Below the pieces are notes generated by a model that was not told the origin of the DNA, ran no database searches, and saw only the letters and a program-made list of their open reading frames with translations. Source: Siphonodentalium dalli (lineage: Eukaryota > Mollusca > Scaphopoda > Gadilida > Siphonodentaliidae). Taken from it: a stretch of 64,000 nucleotides of DNA. This document shows positions 47,701 through 57,062 of the stretch, piece by piece. The DNA is taken from NCBI GenBank assembly GCA_032622095.1, contig CP136067.1, forward strand, positions 81,930,705 to 81,994,704, read 5' to 3'. Position 1 is the stretch's first letter. Each line of letters starts with the position of its first letter. The position numbers and the translations under genes were made by a program.

Positions 47701-49442
47701 TTTTAAGCGAACTGTGCCGCTATATTTACGGCATATAATTTCGTGTTCCCTGTGTGTGTACAGAACAGACATAATTTAGACACACAATTTCAGTTTAAAT
47801 TACCCTCGCGTATATTAACCAGTGTTCTGCTACATATGGGGAAGGGTCTATCGCATATGAAGTTGGTTTATTCGCGCATGCGCATACTAGTGCAATGACA
47901 AATAAATGGTTTATAACGTACTTATACACGACATACCCACTAATATATATATTTAAATTGGCCTATTGAAGTCAGCGCTGGCAAAGGTGTCTATATGGAT
48001 TGGCTGCCCGCTAGAAACGGCTAGGAAAATATGCGCATGGGCGCAGGCTATAATTCATTTTTAAAAATGCGTTTAAGTGAAATGTGGCGCTATATATGAC
48101 ATTTTGTTGCATGTTTCACATGTTAGTACAGTAGACACAATCTAGACAGATTACTTGAACAATGGGGCCACAATATGTTACGGGAAATTACGTTGTTTCT
48201 GGTCTCTGTAATATCAGTCTCTGTTGTGCCACATGTAGCAAAAAGTCTATCGCATATAAAGTTGACTTACTCGCGCATGGTCAGGTATATCTTAATTTCA
48301 CATTAGGATATTGGTTGCATCGAAGCGCAATTCGCTGATGTATAATTACAACGTTATGAGCTAGATTTCGTTTATCCTGCAAATTTCGGGTAGTTGCATA
48401 GTAACCGTTTCTAAGGCGAGATCGGGTGGCAAAGTCTCCCGATCTTACAATGATCAGTGGTCCGTGCATGCATATATCATGCCTGCACAGTTTCAGGTAG
48501 GTGTCCCCTTTCAACATAACCAACACCGTGCGACTAGACACTGTCTAAATTTAAGGCAAAACATACCACTGAATGGTTAGTGCAATTATGTCATTCGATC
48601 AGTTGTGGTATTTGCTTAGCAACCGTTGCTACCCTTAAATGGGATATTTGGATCACTATTCTGGTCGGGTATATCTCAAATTTCACGTTGGGGTAGTACC
48701 TGCATCAAAAAACGCAATCACTGAGGTTGAATTACGACGCTATAAGCTATATTTACATTTTCCAGTCAATTCCATGTAGTTGCCTAGCAACCGTTACCAA
48801 GGAGTTGCCGCGAGTCAAAGTCTCGCGATCTTATAATGATCGCTGATCCATGGGGGACAAACCTGTAAAGTTTCAGACCGGTGTCGCAATTTGAACATAA
48901 TCAACACCATGCTACTAGACACTGTCTAATTTAAGCAGACATACCACTGGGAGCCCCGGGTCAGGGTGTCGATCACTGTGGGGTGCCAGGGTTCAAAGGG
49001 TTAACAATCACATGTAGATGGGAAACGTGTCATTTTGGGGTCGTTCAGCCGAAAAACATGGCCACCAGCAGCCATCTTGGATTTTACTCTTTGCATGACT
49101 AAATCCATTAGCACAGGCTACAGGTCATACCTTTGATCAGATCATTATGAGATTTGTAAAGGCTGTAGATGGGAACAAGTCATTTTGGGGTAATTTGGAA
49201 AAAAACATGGCTGCCGGTGGCCATTTTAGAATTTACTCTTTGCATCAATAAATCCTTTGTCACACCATAATCACCACATCCCTGATCCGATCATTATGAA
49301 ACCTGTTATGAATGTTGATACTGACATGAACATCTAGTCTTACTTAGACATTTCAATTAGCACTTTTCCTATTCCTCCATTTACTGTCGACCATTAAATT
49401 ATTCCCCTACCTAAGTTGAGCTACAGTGTCATTGACACTTTC
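44705..49442 (+). mobile_element. HINE-like element E10, interrupted by a piggyBac-like MITE
   Basis: It is the duplicate of E7 up to about 47184. It then continues with full monomers, is split at 47436-49004 by the TTAA insertion, and ends in the last tail of the array at 49442. Without the insertion the element would be about 3.17 kb. Confidence 0.75.
47440..49000. mobile_element. piggyBac-like non-autonomous element, 1,561 bp
   Basis: Flanked by TTAA at 47436-47439 and 49001-49004. Terminal inverted repeats are CCCATTGAACCC at the left and, on the other strand, CCCTTTGAACCC at the right. The sister monomer at 43084-43120 shows the unoccupied site ATGTTAACAATGACATG. TTAA duplication with CCC-starting ends is the piggyBac hallmark. 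It has no transposase frame; the longest frame is 86 codons on the minus strand. Inside are a short direct repeat (GTAACACCGATATTT at 47452 and about 47494), two diverged halves at about 47560-47830 and 47930-48150, and a second diverged duplication at about 48280-48560 and 48665-48950 (TACAACGTTATGAGCTA and TACGACGCTATAAGCTA). It also has two NRF-1-like GCGCATGCGCA palindromes. Confidence 0.88.
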
Positions 49443-50030
49443 ATTTAGAAAATATCCCAACAATAATAGGACTCCTTCTATACATTGGGTTTGACTTGCT
49501 TTCCAGTGACCGATAAACCCTTCAGATGGAACTGTTTTAGTGAACTGTGGACCTCTAAAGATATTTAACAACATACTTGTAAATTACCAATACGTGTTAT
49601 CACTCCCAGGTGGTTATACAATATGTTGCTTACGTAGTGGCATGGCTTATTTCACACAAACTGACGTAACTGCGTAATTTCTATGCCAGAATATATCGTA
49701 TAGTCATTTTATATTTTGAGAACTGATGTACTAAATATAAACAACATGGCCGCCAATTTGGATAACAAAGTTTCCCCAAAGCGGATTTTGGATATGTTAT
49801 ACATGGGACTTTCCTGCTTAGAATGACACCAAAAATGCTTCTCTACCAATTTTTCTCCAGTGGACACTCATATTGAGATACCACAACCACACTATTAGTT
49901 TTAATGCTTGTATCAATTGACCAGCACCTGTAATATGAAAGCAATAATGCTACTTTCACTTACTGAAAAGTTAATTGAGGGAAGCCAAAATACATGTTGG
50001 TAAATCAGAAGAGCAATTACCACCTCATTC
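49443..50030 (+). other. Intron sequence between HINE array and Harbinger-like MITE
   Basis: No repeat recognised, apart from AACATGGCCGCCAATTTGG at 49743-49761, which recalls one monomer word. Confidence 0.5.
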
Positions 50031-50033
50031 TTA

Positions 50034-50563
50034 GGGGCTTGTTACATGAGCAGGGACAACTTGGCTAGACGGGTCCACTCAGTTTGTCCGATGGCCTGGT
50101 CTGATGTGCTTGCTCACTGAACATATGGTGTGCTGTTACATGAGCAGGGACAACTCGGCAAACCGAGTTGTCCCGTCCCGCCTTGCTGGGACAACTCGGT
50201 CAGCCAGGACACCATCGGCTCACGTAACAGCGAGTTATCCCGTTAACACGATTCATTGTGACTTGACATGAAGTTAGCCAATAGAATGCTCACGTCATGT
50301 GAGTGACGTTTAGTGACAACCCAAGCCACTCTGCTGAGTCTCAGTTAATGGGCATGCCGACATTAGGGACTGACGTCGTGACTTGTGATTGACAGCTAGA
50401 TGGATAGCTAGTTGCATGAACGTCAAACCGAGTTGTCCCGGTTAACCGAGTTGTCCCGGTTAACCGAGTTGTCCCGGTTAACCGAGTTGTCTCGGCTCAC
50501 ACAACAGCGTGATTGAGTTGTCCCGGCAGACCGAGTTGTCCTGCCTCATGTGTAACAAGCGCC
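50034..50563. mobile_element. PIF/Harbinger-like MITE, 530 bp, with TTA duplications
   Basis: TTA lies at 50031-50033 and 50564-50566. Ends are GGGGCTTGTTACATGAGC at the left and, read on the minus strand, GGCGCTTGTTACACATGAGG at the right. A TTA duplication with GG-starting ends and no coding fits PIF/Harbinger MITEs. The subterminal regions are dense in ACCGAGTTGTCCCGG words in both orientations, including four tandem 18-bp copies at about 50428-50498. The central 180 bp (50240-50420) is unique and carries CACGTCATGTGAGTGACGT and GACTGACGTCGTGAC palindromic stretches. Confidence 0.82.
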
Positions 50564-50566
50564 TTA

Positions 50567-51152
50567 TACCCCCATGAATAAAGGAAATCATCTGTCTGTC
50601 CGTTTAGCCATCCATCCAGGTAGATATCTCGACCACCGTTGTCGTATCTCAATAAAATTTGGCATGGATGTTCACTACTATGAGGACATTCAATGGAGTG
50701 TTCAATCGTTTTGTTCGAGTTTTCAGTTCTAGAGTTATTCAGGAAATGTTTATTTGTCTGTCTGCCTGAATATCTTAGCCATCAGTTTATAGGTATGCCC
50801 ACACTAGGTGGTATGCCACATCGGGTATACACCAGGCACAGCCCAGCTCTTGTTTTGTCTGTCCGAGCTGATAATATTCTCAGCCACAGGTTTCCGGGTC
50901 TTAATGGAACTTAGTATGGATGTTCACCACGATGAGTGCATTCAGAGGAGTGTTCAATTATTTTAGTTTGGTTACATACGTAGTAAATTGAGCATGCATT
51001 TCTAAATAAGGAGATGACGCAAATTCACAAAAGTATGTCATCTCAATAGCATCCACTGAACAGGTAGATTGTTTATCATTATATCATTTCTTACTTGTTT
51101 ATTATACATTTTTGTCGCTATGTTGTGATTGCTTTTGAGTTATAATCGTATA
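50567..51152 (+). other. Intron sequence with TCTGTCTGTC motifs, possible Helitron relic
   Basis: Two diverged repeats: TGTCTGTCCGTTTAGCC (50589) with AATAAAATTTGGCATGGATG (50651) and TGTCTGTCCGAGCTG (50856) with TTAATGGAACTTAGTATGGATG (50901). Similar to Helitron internal words but without clear ends. Confidence 0.4.
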
Positions 51153-51531
51153 TCTCATATATATTTTGAAGACATCTGTCTGTATGTCTGTTTGTCTGTT
51201 TGTCATTTATACAAATCTACGATTCTCGACCGATCGGGACGAAACTTGGTACGTGTGTGTAGTTTGACCAGCGGTCGTCGTTGTCATATTGGCGAGCCTG
51301 TGCGACGCCCGTGCAGCGCATGCGCAGACGAGATCTCGGAAACGGGTGGAGCTATCGACTTGAAATTTTGTATGTGAATGTATCTTGCCCCGGATACGAA
51401 TTTTATCGGGTTTCCGAGCCCGTGCGACGCCAGCTTCGCGCATGCGCAGACCAGATCTGGGAAACGGGTGGAGCTATCGACTTGAAATTTGGTTTTTGAA
51501 TAGCCCGGACAACGTCGGGCTCATCGGCTAG
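51153..51531 (+). mobile_element. Helitron F1
   Basis: The 5' end is TCTCATATATATTTTGAAG after a host A; the 3' end is hairpin AGCCCGgacaacgtCGGGCT plus CATCGGCTAG. It has about two 122-bp core monomers. TC start, a hairpin a few bases before CTAG, and an A flank are the canonical Helitron signals. There is no coding. Confidence 0.87.
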
Positions 51532-52030
51532 TCTCATATATATTTTGAAGACCTCTGTCTGTATGTATGTATGTCTGTATGTATGTCATTGATACAAATC
51601 TACGATTCTCGACCGATCGGGACGAAACTTGGTACGTGTGTGTAGTTTAACCAGGCGGTCGTCGTTGTCGTATTGGCGAGCCCGTGCAACGCCCGTGCAG
51701 CGCATGCGCAGACAAGATCTCGGAAACGGGTGGAGCTATCGACTTGAAATTTGCTATGTGAATGTATCTTGCCCCAGATACGAATTTTATCGGGTCGCCG
51801 AGCCCGTGCGACGCCAGCTTTGCGCATGCGCAGACCAGATCTCGGAAACGGGTGGAGCTATCGACTTGAAATTTGGTATGTGAATGTATCTTGCCCCGGA
51901 TACGAATTTTATCGGGTCGCCGAGCCCGTGCGACGCCAGCTTCGCACAGACCAGATCTCGGAAACGGGTAGAGCTGTCGACTTGAAATTTGGTTTTTGAA
52001 TAGCCCGGACAACGTCGGGCTCATCGGCTA
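51532..52030 (+). mobile_element. Helitron F2, joined directly to F1
   Basis: It begins TCTCATATAT immediately after the CTAG of F1. It has three core monomers; the third lacks the GCATGC part (CTTCGCACAGACC). It ends CATCGGCTA and is fused to internal sequence TCGTCAACATCGTATTGGCG of the next element. Confidence 0.85.
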
Positions 52031-52757
52031 TCGTCAACATCGTATTGGCGAGCCCGTGCGCGCCCGCTTCGCGCATGTGCAGACGAGATCTCGGAAACGG
52101 GTGGAGCTTTCGACTTGAAATTTGCTATGTGAATGTATCTTGCCCCGGATACGAATTTTATCGGGTCGCCGAGCCCGTGCGACGCCAGCTTCGCACATGC
52201 ACAGACGAGATCTCGGAAACGGGTGGAGCTATCGACTTGAAATTTGCTATGTGAATATATCTTGCCCCGGATACGAATTTTATCGGGTCGCCGAGCCCGT
52301 GCGACGCCAGCTTCGCGTATGCGCAGACGAGATCTTGGAAACGGGTGGAGCTATCGACTTGAAATTTGCTATGTGAATATATCTTGCCCCGGATACGAAT
52401 TTTATCGGGTCGCCGAGCCCGTGCGACGACAGCTTCGGGCATGCGCAGACGAGATCTCGGAAACGGGTGGAGCTATCGACTTGAAATTTGCTATGTGAAT
52501 ATATCTTGCCCCGGATACAAATTTTATCGGGTCGCCGAGCCCGTGCGACGCCAGCTTCGCGTATGCGCAGACGAGATCTTGGAAACGGGTGGAGCTATCG
52601 ACTTGAAATTTGCTATGTGAATATATCTTGCCCCGGATACAAATTTTATCGGGTCGCCGAGCCCGTGCGACGACAGCTTCGGGCATGCGCAGACCAGATC
52701 TCGGAAACGGGTGGAGCTATCGACTTGAAATTTGGTTTTTGAATAGCCCGGACAACG
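52031..52757 (+). mobile_element. Helitron F3, truncated at both ends, six 122-bp monomers
   Basis: It lacks the 5' TC region and stops inside the 3' hairpin at GCCCGGACAACG, followed by unrelated CCAGGGGTTTTC. Six monomers with strict 122-bp spacing (52087, 52209, 52331, 52453, 52575, 52697) include a dimer pattern: the CGTATGC and GGCATGC variants alternate, suggesting 244-bp amplification. Confidence 0.82.
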
Positions 52758-52871
52758 CCAGGGGTTTTCAGTCCCAGAGCGAAGTGCATAAGAGTACAGA
52801 TATTGATATACAACACTTGACAGATTATATGAATATCGGTTGACAAGTTTCGCCCATAATCAATATGAATA
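52758..52871 (+). other. Unique 114 bp between Helitrons F3 and F4
   Basis: CCAGGGGTTTTCAGTCCC onward is unrelated to the Helitrons. It separates the two direct-joined groups and ends in A, the expected host base before TC. Confidence 0.6.
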
Positions 52872-53214
52872 TCTCATATATATTTTGAAGACCTCTGTCT
52901 GTTTGTCTGTATGTCTGTATGTCATTTATACAAAGCTACGATTCTCGACCGATCGGGACGAAACTTGGTACGCGTGTGTCGTATTGGAGAGCCCGTGCAG
53001 CGCATGCGCAGACGAGATCTCGGAAGCAGGTGGAGCTATTGACTTGAAATTTGCCATGTGAATGTATCTTGCCCCGCATACGAATTTTATCGGGTCGCCG
53101 AGCCCGTGCGACGCCAGCTTCGCGCATGCGCAGACCAGATCTCAGAAACCGGTGGAGCTATCGACTTGAAATTTGGTTTTTGAATAGCCCGGCAACGTCG
53201 GGCTCATCGGCTAG
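52872..53214 (+). mobile_element. Helitron F4
   Basis: TCTCATATATATTTTGAAG follows an A at 52871. Two monomers and the 3' hairpin (one base shorter) precede CATCGGCTAG at 53205-53214. A deletion removes the AGTTTGACCAGG stretch present in F1 and F5. Confidence 0.86.
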
Positions 53215-54121
53215 TCTCATATATATTTTGAAGACCTCTGTCTGTCTGTCTGTTTGTCTGTCTGTTTGTCTGTCATTAATACAAATCTACGATTCTCGAC
53301 CGATCGGGACGAAACTTGGTACGTGTGTGTAGTTTGACCAGGCGGTGGTCGTTGTCGTATTGGCGAGCCCGTGCAGCGCATGCGCAGACGAGATCTCGGA
53401 AACGGGTGGAGCTATCGACTTGAAATTTGGTATGTGAATGTATCTTGCCCCGAGTACGAATTTTATCGGGTCGCCGATCCCATGCGACGCCAGCTTCGCG
53501 CATGCGCAGACGAGATCTCGGAAACGGGTGGAGCTATCGACTTGAAATTTGGTACGTGAATGTATCTTGCCCCGGATACAAATTTTATCGGGTCGGCGAG
53601 CCCGTGCGACGCCAGCTTTGCGCATGCGCAGATGAGATCTCGGAAACGGGTGGAGCTATCGACTTGAAATTTGGTATGTGAATGTTTCTTGCCCCGGATA
53701 CGAATTTTATCGGGTCGCCGAGTCCGTGCGACGCCAGCTTCGAGCATGCGCAGACCAGATCTCGGAAACGGTTAGAGCTATCGACTTGAAATTTGGTATG
53801 TTAATGTATCTTGTCCCGGATACGAATTTTATCGGGTCGCCGAGCCCGTGCGACGCCAGTTTCGCGCATGCGCAGACCAGATCTCGGAAACGGGTGGAGC
53901 TATCGACTTGAAATTTAACACTATCTCGGAAACGGGTGGAGCTATCGACTTGAAATTTGCTATGTGAATGTATCTTGCCCCGGATACGAATTTTATCGGG
54001 TTTCCGAGCCCGTGCGACGCCAGCTTCGCGCATGCGCAGACCAGATCTGGGAAACGGGTGGAGCTATCGACTTGAAATTTGGTTTTTGAATAGCCCGGAC
54101 AACGTCGGGCTCATCGGCTAG
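53215..54121 (+). mobile_element. Helitron F5, joined directly to F4
   Basis: It starts TC immediately after the CTAG of F4, contains a TCTG-rich run at 53234-53274 and about seven monomers (one partial, at about 53920), and ends CATCGGCTAG at 54121. It is followed by another TCTCATATATATTTG (54122-54136), a 15-bp start of a sixth copy that breaks off. Confidence 0.86.
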
Positions 54122-54136
54122 TCTCATATATATTTG
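54122..54136 (+). mobile_element. Helitron 5' stub after F5
   Basis: TCTCATATATATTTG matches the first 15 bases of the family and then passes into unrelated sequence, a third CTAG/TC junction followed by truncation. Confidence 0.6.
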
Positions 54137-54547
54137 AGGTTCAAGCGTGTTATGTTGTGCGAACACAGGGTTGTTGTTTATGCGGAAGATTCACGACAAT
54201 TGTCGACAATTTCCAGAAATCTACGGATAACTTTGTGAATTCTCTGATGAGAAACAAACCAGCGTGCTTTTCAAGAATTTTCACTTTGTGGATAATATCG
54301 AATTCAAACAATCATTATACTATAATGTTAGTATATTCTTGAGGATTTGTTCAAAATTTGGTAACTTTTTATTTCTAAATTATACCGTACAACCAATGCC
54401 ATCTGTGACTTGAATACTCTTTCGTATTTGCATCTATTGTGATAAGTGGACATAATAAACTCATTAACATTTTGATCTGTGTAATAAATGTGGTTTAAGA
54501 TTTATTTAGAGCATCTTATAAATTGACTCTTTTTGTTTCTTTTACAG
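54137..54547 (+). other. CARS1 intron 3' end
   Basis: Unique AT-rich sequence leading into the TTTTACAG acceptor. The frame 54157-54342 has no family motif. Confidence 0.6.
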
Positions 54548-54644
54548 GTCGTACATCTCGTTTGATATCCTTCGGAGAACCCTACGAGATTACTTTGGAT
54601 ATGACATCCTGTATTGTATGAATATAACAGATATTGATGATAAG
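54548..54644 (+). CDS. CARS1: Cysteinyl-tRNA synthetase, second recognised exon (Rossmann fold continuation)
   Basis: The exon continues directly from HMGHAR: one base completes Arg, followed by 32 codons beginning [19 protein letters not shown] and ending [12 protein letters not shown]. The [10 protein letters not shown] and MNITDIDDK blocks are hallmarks of eukaryotic and bacterial cysteinyl-tRNA synthetases and form the beta strands and helix after the HIGH motif. The acceptor is tttctttttacag (to 54547); the donor is gtaaag (from 54645). Phase is 2 in and 0 out, which matches its neighbours exactly. The unusual context is the upstream intron, which is over 25 kb and mostly tandem arrays of transposons, while the downstream introns are 0.8-2.5 kb. 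Confidence 0.97.
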
Positions 54645-54754
54645 GTAAAGTCCACATATGATTTTAATTTATTTTTATCAGAAGTTATTTGCAAATGCTG
54701 TGTTTGAGATCCTTGTTATACCTTTTGGAATCCTAGTCATATTTTATATATCAA

Positions 54755-54990
54755 CCCTTTCTGTACTAAATACTCATTGACAAGTAGTTCCCTTAGGAAA
54801 TGTTCAGATAATAAGTTCATCAAATGGCCCTTTGTTATCTGAACATTTCCCTCCAATAATAGGACTCCTTCTATACTTTTATTATCTGTCGTCTGATCAT
54901 TTTTCCTGAACACCCCTCCAGATGAATGATAGACCATTCCAATGATTACTTTTATAACTGAATGGGAGAATCCATTCAATATAGAAAGGG
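54755..54990. mobile_element. TTAA-type MITE, third family, in a CARS1 intron
   Basis: It starts CCCTTTCTGTACTAAATACT and ends ATATAGAAAGGG, with decayed flanks TCAA and TTTG. Key words are as in the copy at 7376. The 35 bp before it (GGAATCCTAGTCAT) also match the HINE-array spacer near 31985. Confidence 0.72.
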
Positions 54991-55347
54991 TTTGTATGCA
55001 TTGAATTCCTTTAGCAAAAGAAGGCTATAAAACACAGATGTCTCAATTAAAAATTGTTTCAATTGAAAAATGATATTTCATTGTTGAAACATAAGTTATC
55101 TCCAGCAATATCAGAATTATTTGATAAAAAATGATGATTTGAATAAAAATATAGAAAAAAAGACATCCAGGTGTTAAATCTCCATTTACATTGCAATGCT
55201 GCTAGAAATTAAAAAATTTGTAATGACCTAAAACCTTAAGTTTCACTATAGGTTGAAACTGTCAGCGAAGGTCATTTTTGTACAGATGTTTCACACACAT
55301 TCCCTTCAACCTCACTGTCTCAGTGACCAGGGACATGGTGATTTTAA

Positions 55348-56297
55348 CCCATTCATAACAGGAGCTGGGTGCAGCATTAAATATTCTGTGCCAGTGCATT
55401 CTCTTATATATGTGAGTATCCCATAAGGAGCCTTGCATATATAAGAGAATACACTGGCTTACAATGTTAAAGTAAATATTGTTAGGCCAATGTATTCTCT
55501 TATTTATGAGAGGCTCCTATGGAAGACTCGCATATATAAGAGAATGCATTGGCACATGTTTTTTATATGCCCGTTTGAAAAAAACGGTTGTATTATGTAA
55601 ATGGGTTGTTCGTTTAGATTGAATCAAGTGAAATTTGGTATGTTAGTTTACCACACGAAAATACAGATCAAGTTCGAATATGTGTTTCGTCCGCATGATT
55701 TTGACTGAGTTATGCCCCTTTTTCGACAGATTTTACCTGGTTTGCAGTTTCCGGATGATAACTTTAGATTGAAACAAGTGAACTGAACCAAATTTGGTAT
55801 ATTAGTTTACCACCCCAAAATACAGATCAAGTTCGAATATGGGTTTTCGTCCACATAATTTTGACTGAGTTATGCCCCTTTTTCGACTTAGATTTTACCT
55901 GATATGCGGTTTCCAGATGATAACTTTAGATTGAATCAAGTGAACTGAACCAAATTTGGTATACAGATCAAGTTCAAATATGGGTTCTGTCTACATGATT
56001 TTGCAGGTCAAGTTCAAATTTGAGTTCGATCCGACCATTTTTGCCAGAGTTATAGGATTTTTTTGTCTGAAAATAGCTGAAAATAAATAAAAACAAATTA
56101 AAAAAAATTTTGTTTAGTCAAAAATACCACACTTGAGGTTATTGTGTTTTATATGTGTTATTATTTCGACTTAAGTCAAAGGTTTCAAACAAATGAATTA
56201 AACCTTGCCCCACTCTACTCCAGAAGTGGGCGTATTATGCCACGCCCCGACGGCGTGCTCTTGTATTAAAGTTCAGGAAGATCGAGTCATGAAAGGG
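55348..56297. mobile_element. TTAA-type MITE with a ~0.7-kb internal insertion
   Basis: TTAA lies at 55344-55347 and 56298-56301, with ends CCCATTCATAACAGGAGC and, from the right, CCCTTTCATGACTCGATC. The double hairpin is present at 55390-55556. From about 55560 a separate repeat is inserted: ATATGCCCGTTTGAAAAA, then two to three diverged copies of a ~165-bp unit (AACTTTAGATTGAA, CCAAATTTGGTAT, ACAGATCAAGTTCGAATATG, GAGTTATGCCCCTTTTTCG), ending near CACGCCCCGACGGCGTGC at 56241-56258. It lies in the CARS1 intron after the SYISFD exon. Confidence 0.75.
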
Positions 56298-56301
56298 TTA
56301 A

Positions 56302-56809
56302 TGAGGTTTGTTTTTATTGCACCTGTACTTTCCACTGAGCATGTCATTACTAATCTCAATACTTGTCTATTCAGCTAATCATGAAGTTCTTTGGAGAAAT
56401 ATGGCAGCAAAATTAAAACTCTTGTTGAGTATTTCTATAACTAAGTACATATATAGCAGGGCACATATGTGCTGTACCTTGACTGCACCTTGATGATGAG
56501 CATAGAGTTTTGGCCATATTTTTATCTTCAGACCATAACAGAATACTATTATTGTATGCTATTTATTATGCTGGTGATTTCATATATATAGTAGTTATCT
56601 GAGTATCTCAAACTATTCTTCTGTTCATATGAACATTTGGCTTTATAACTTGGTCACTGGTTGACAGATTAGTATAGGATATCCCCTCATTGCTGGTTTA
56701 GTACAGTACTACACCAATACCTACAAGAATATGGCCCTGGTTTGACTCAGAAAATGGCATGGGCCGAATAAACTCACTCACCCAAAAGGGTATATTGAAA
56801 CAAAAGAGG
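56302..56809 (+). other. CARS1 intron, no repeat recognised
   Basis: AT-rich unique sequence. Confidence 0.5.
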
Positions 56810-57062
56810 ATTAGATATATAAACACTACCACCATACATACTAGTAATCCCTCCATCAGTTGATACTAATGCTATCAGATTAAATGCATGTTGATAGAGG
56901 TATCAACTTTTCCTAACCTAATAAAATACCAATAATTGTAAGAGTTTCCTGAAATGAATGGTATTGTGCGACTAATATTTTTCAACTTTCGTGATGAACT
57001 AAAATGTGACTTGACAAAAGTTTTGCCATATGAAAATATTTTTTGCCAAATGTGAATTATTT
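56810..57062 (+). repeat. Direct repeat copy 1 (intron before third exon)
   Basis: Starts AGAGGATTAGATATATAAAC and ends TTTTTTGCCAAATGTGAATTAT; about 250 bp, clearly matching copy 2. It contains GTTTCCTGAAATGAATGGTA and AATATTTTTCAACTTT. There is no recognisable transposon end. Confidence 0.72.

Larger units (their letters stand above)
29369..49442 (+). repeat. Concatemer of HINE/pearl-like elements with ~160-bp core monomers
   Basis: About 20 kb of head-to-tail elements, all in plus orientation. Each starts with TAGCTCAA(C/A)TTAC, an adjacent imperfect inverted copy GTAAGTTTGAGCTA, and a short TGTCCGTG-type repeat. It then has a core of 144-164-bp monomers (key words GGGCTACAGGTCGTA, ATGTAGATGGGAACGAGT, TTTTGGGGTC, CATGGCCGC) and ends with TAAGTTGAGCTA plus the stem-loop AGTGTCA-T-TGACACT. 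Two monomer forms differ in the linker after the TTGGATTT word: a TCAAAATTCAATCCATT form and a TACTCTTTGCATGACTAAAT form. Subterminal inverted repeats, a 3' stem-loop and a minisatellite core match the known layout of Helentron-associated elements (DINE-1/HINE, bivalve pearl/CvE-like). The class assignment is inference from architecture; no Rep/helicase gene is present. Confidence 0.8.
29264..54547 (+). other. 25.3-kb CARS1 intron carrying two transposon arrays
   Basis: The intron is bounded by the gtatgt donor of the HMGH exon and the tttacag acceptor of the SYISFD exon. The two exons share one split Arg codon, so no coding exon is needed between them. About 20 kb is a same-strand array of HINE-like elements (29369-49442) and about 3 kb a Helitron array (51153-54121). 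No open frame inside has coding character: the many 60-160-residue frames are translations of the monomers and repeat with them. Confidence 0.93.

Noticed and set aside
48281-48541. 86-codon minus-strand frame inside the piggyBac-like element
   Set aside because: No transposase motif is visible, and the duplicated segment at 48665-48950 does not keep the frame.
29369-49442. CRISPR-like or classical satellite interpretation of the 160-bp repeats
   Set aside because: Units are too long and there are no spacer-repeat alternations; recurrent heads and tails show mobile elements, not a simple satellite or CRISPR.
51129-54033. Many 60-125-codon open frames on both strands with repeated peptide
   Set aside because: The 122-bp Helitron monomer is not a multiple of three, and its GC-rich sequence leaves several frames open; overlapping frames on both strands show that this is composition, not coding.
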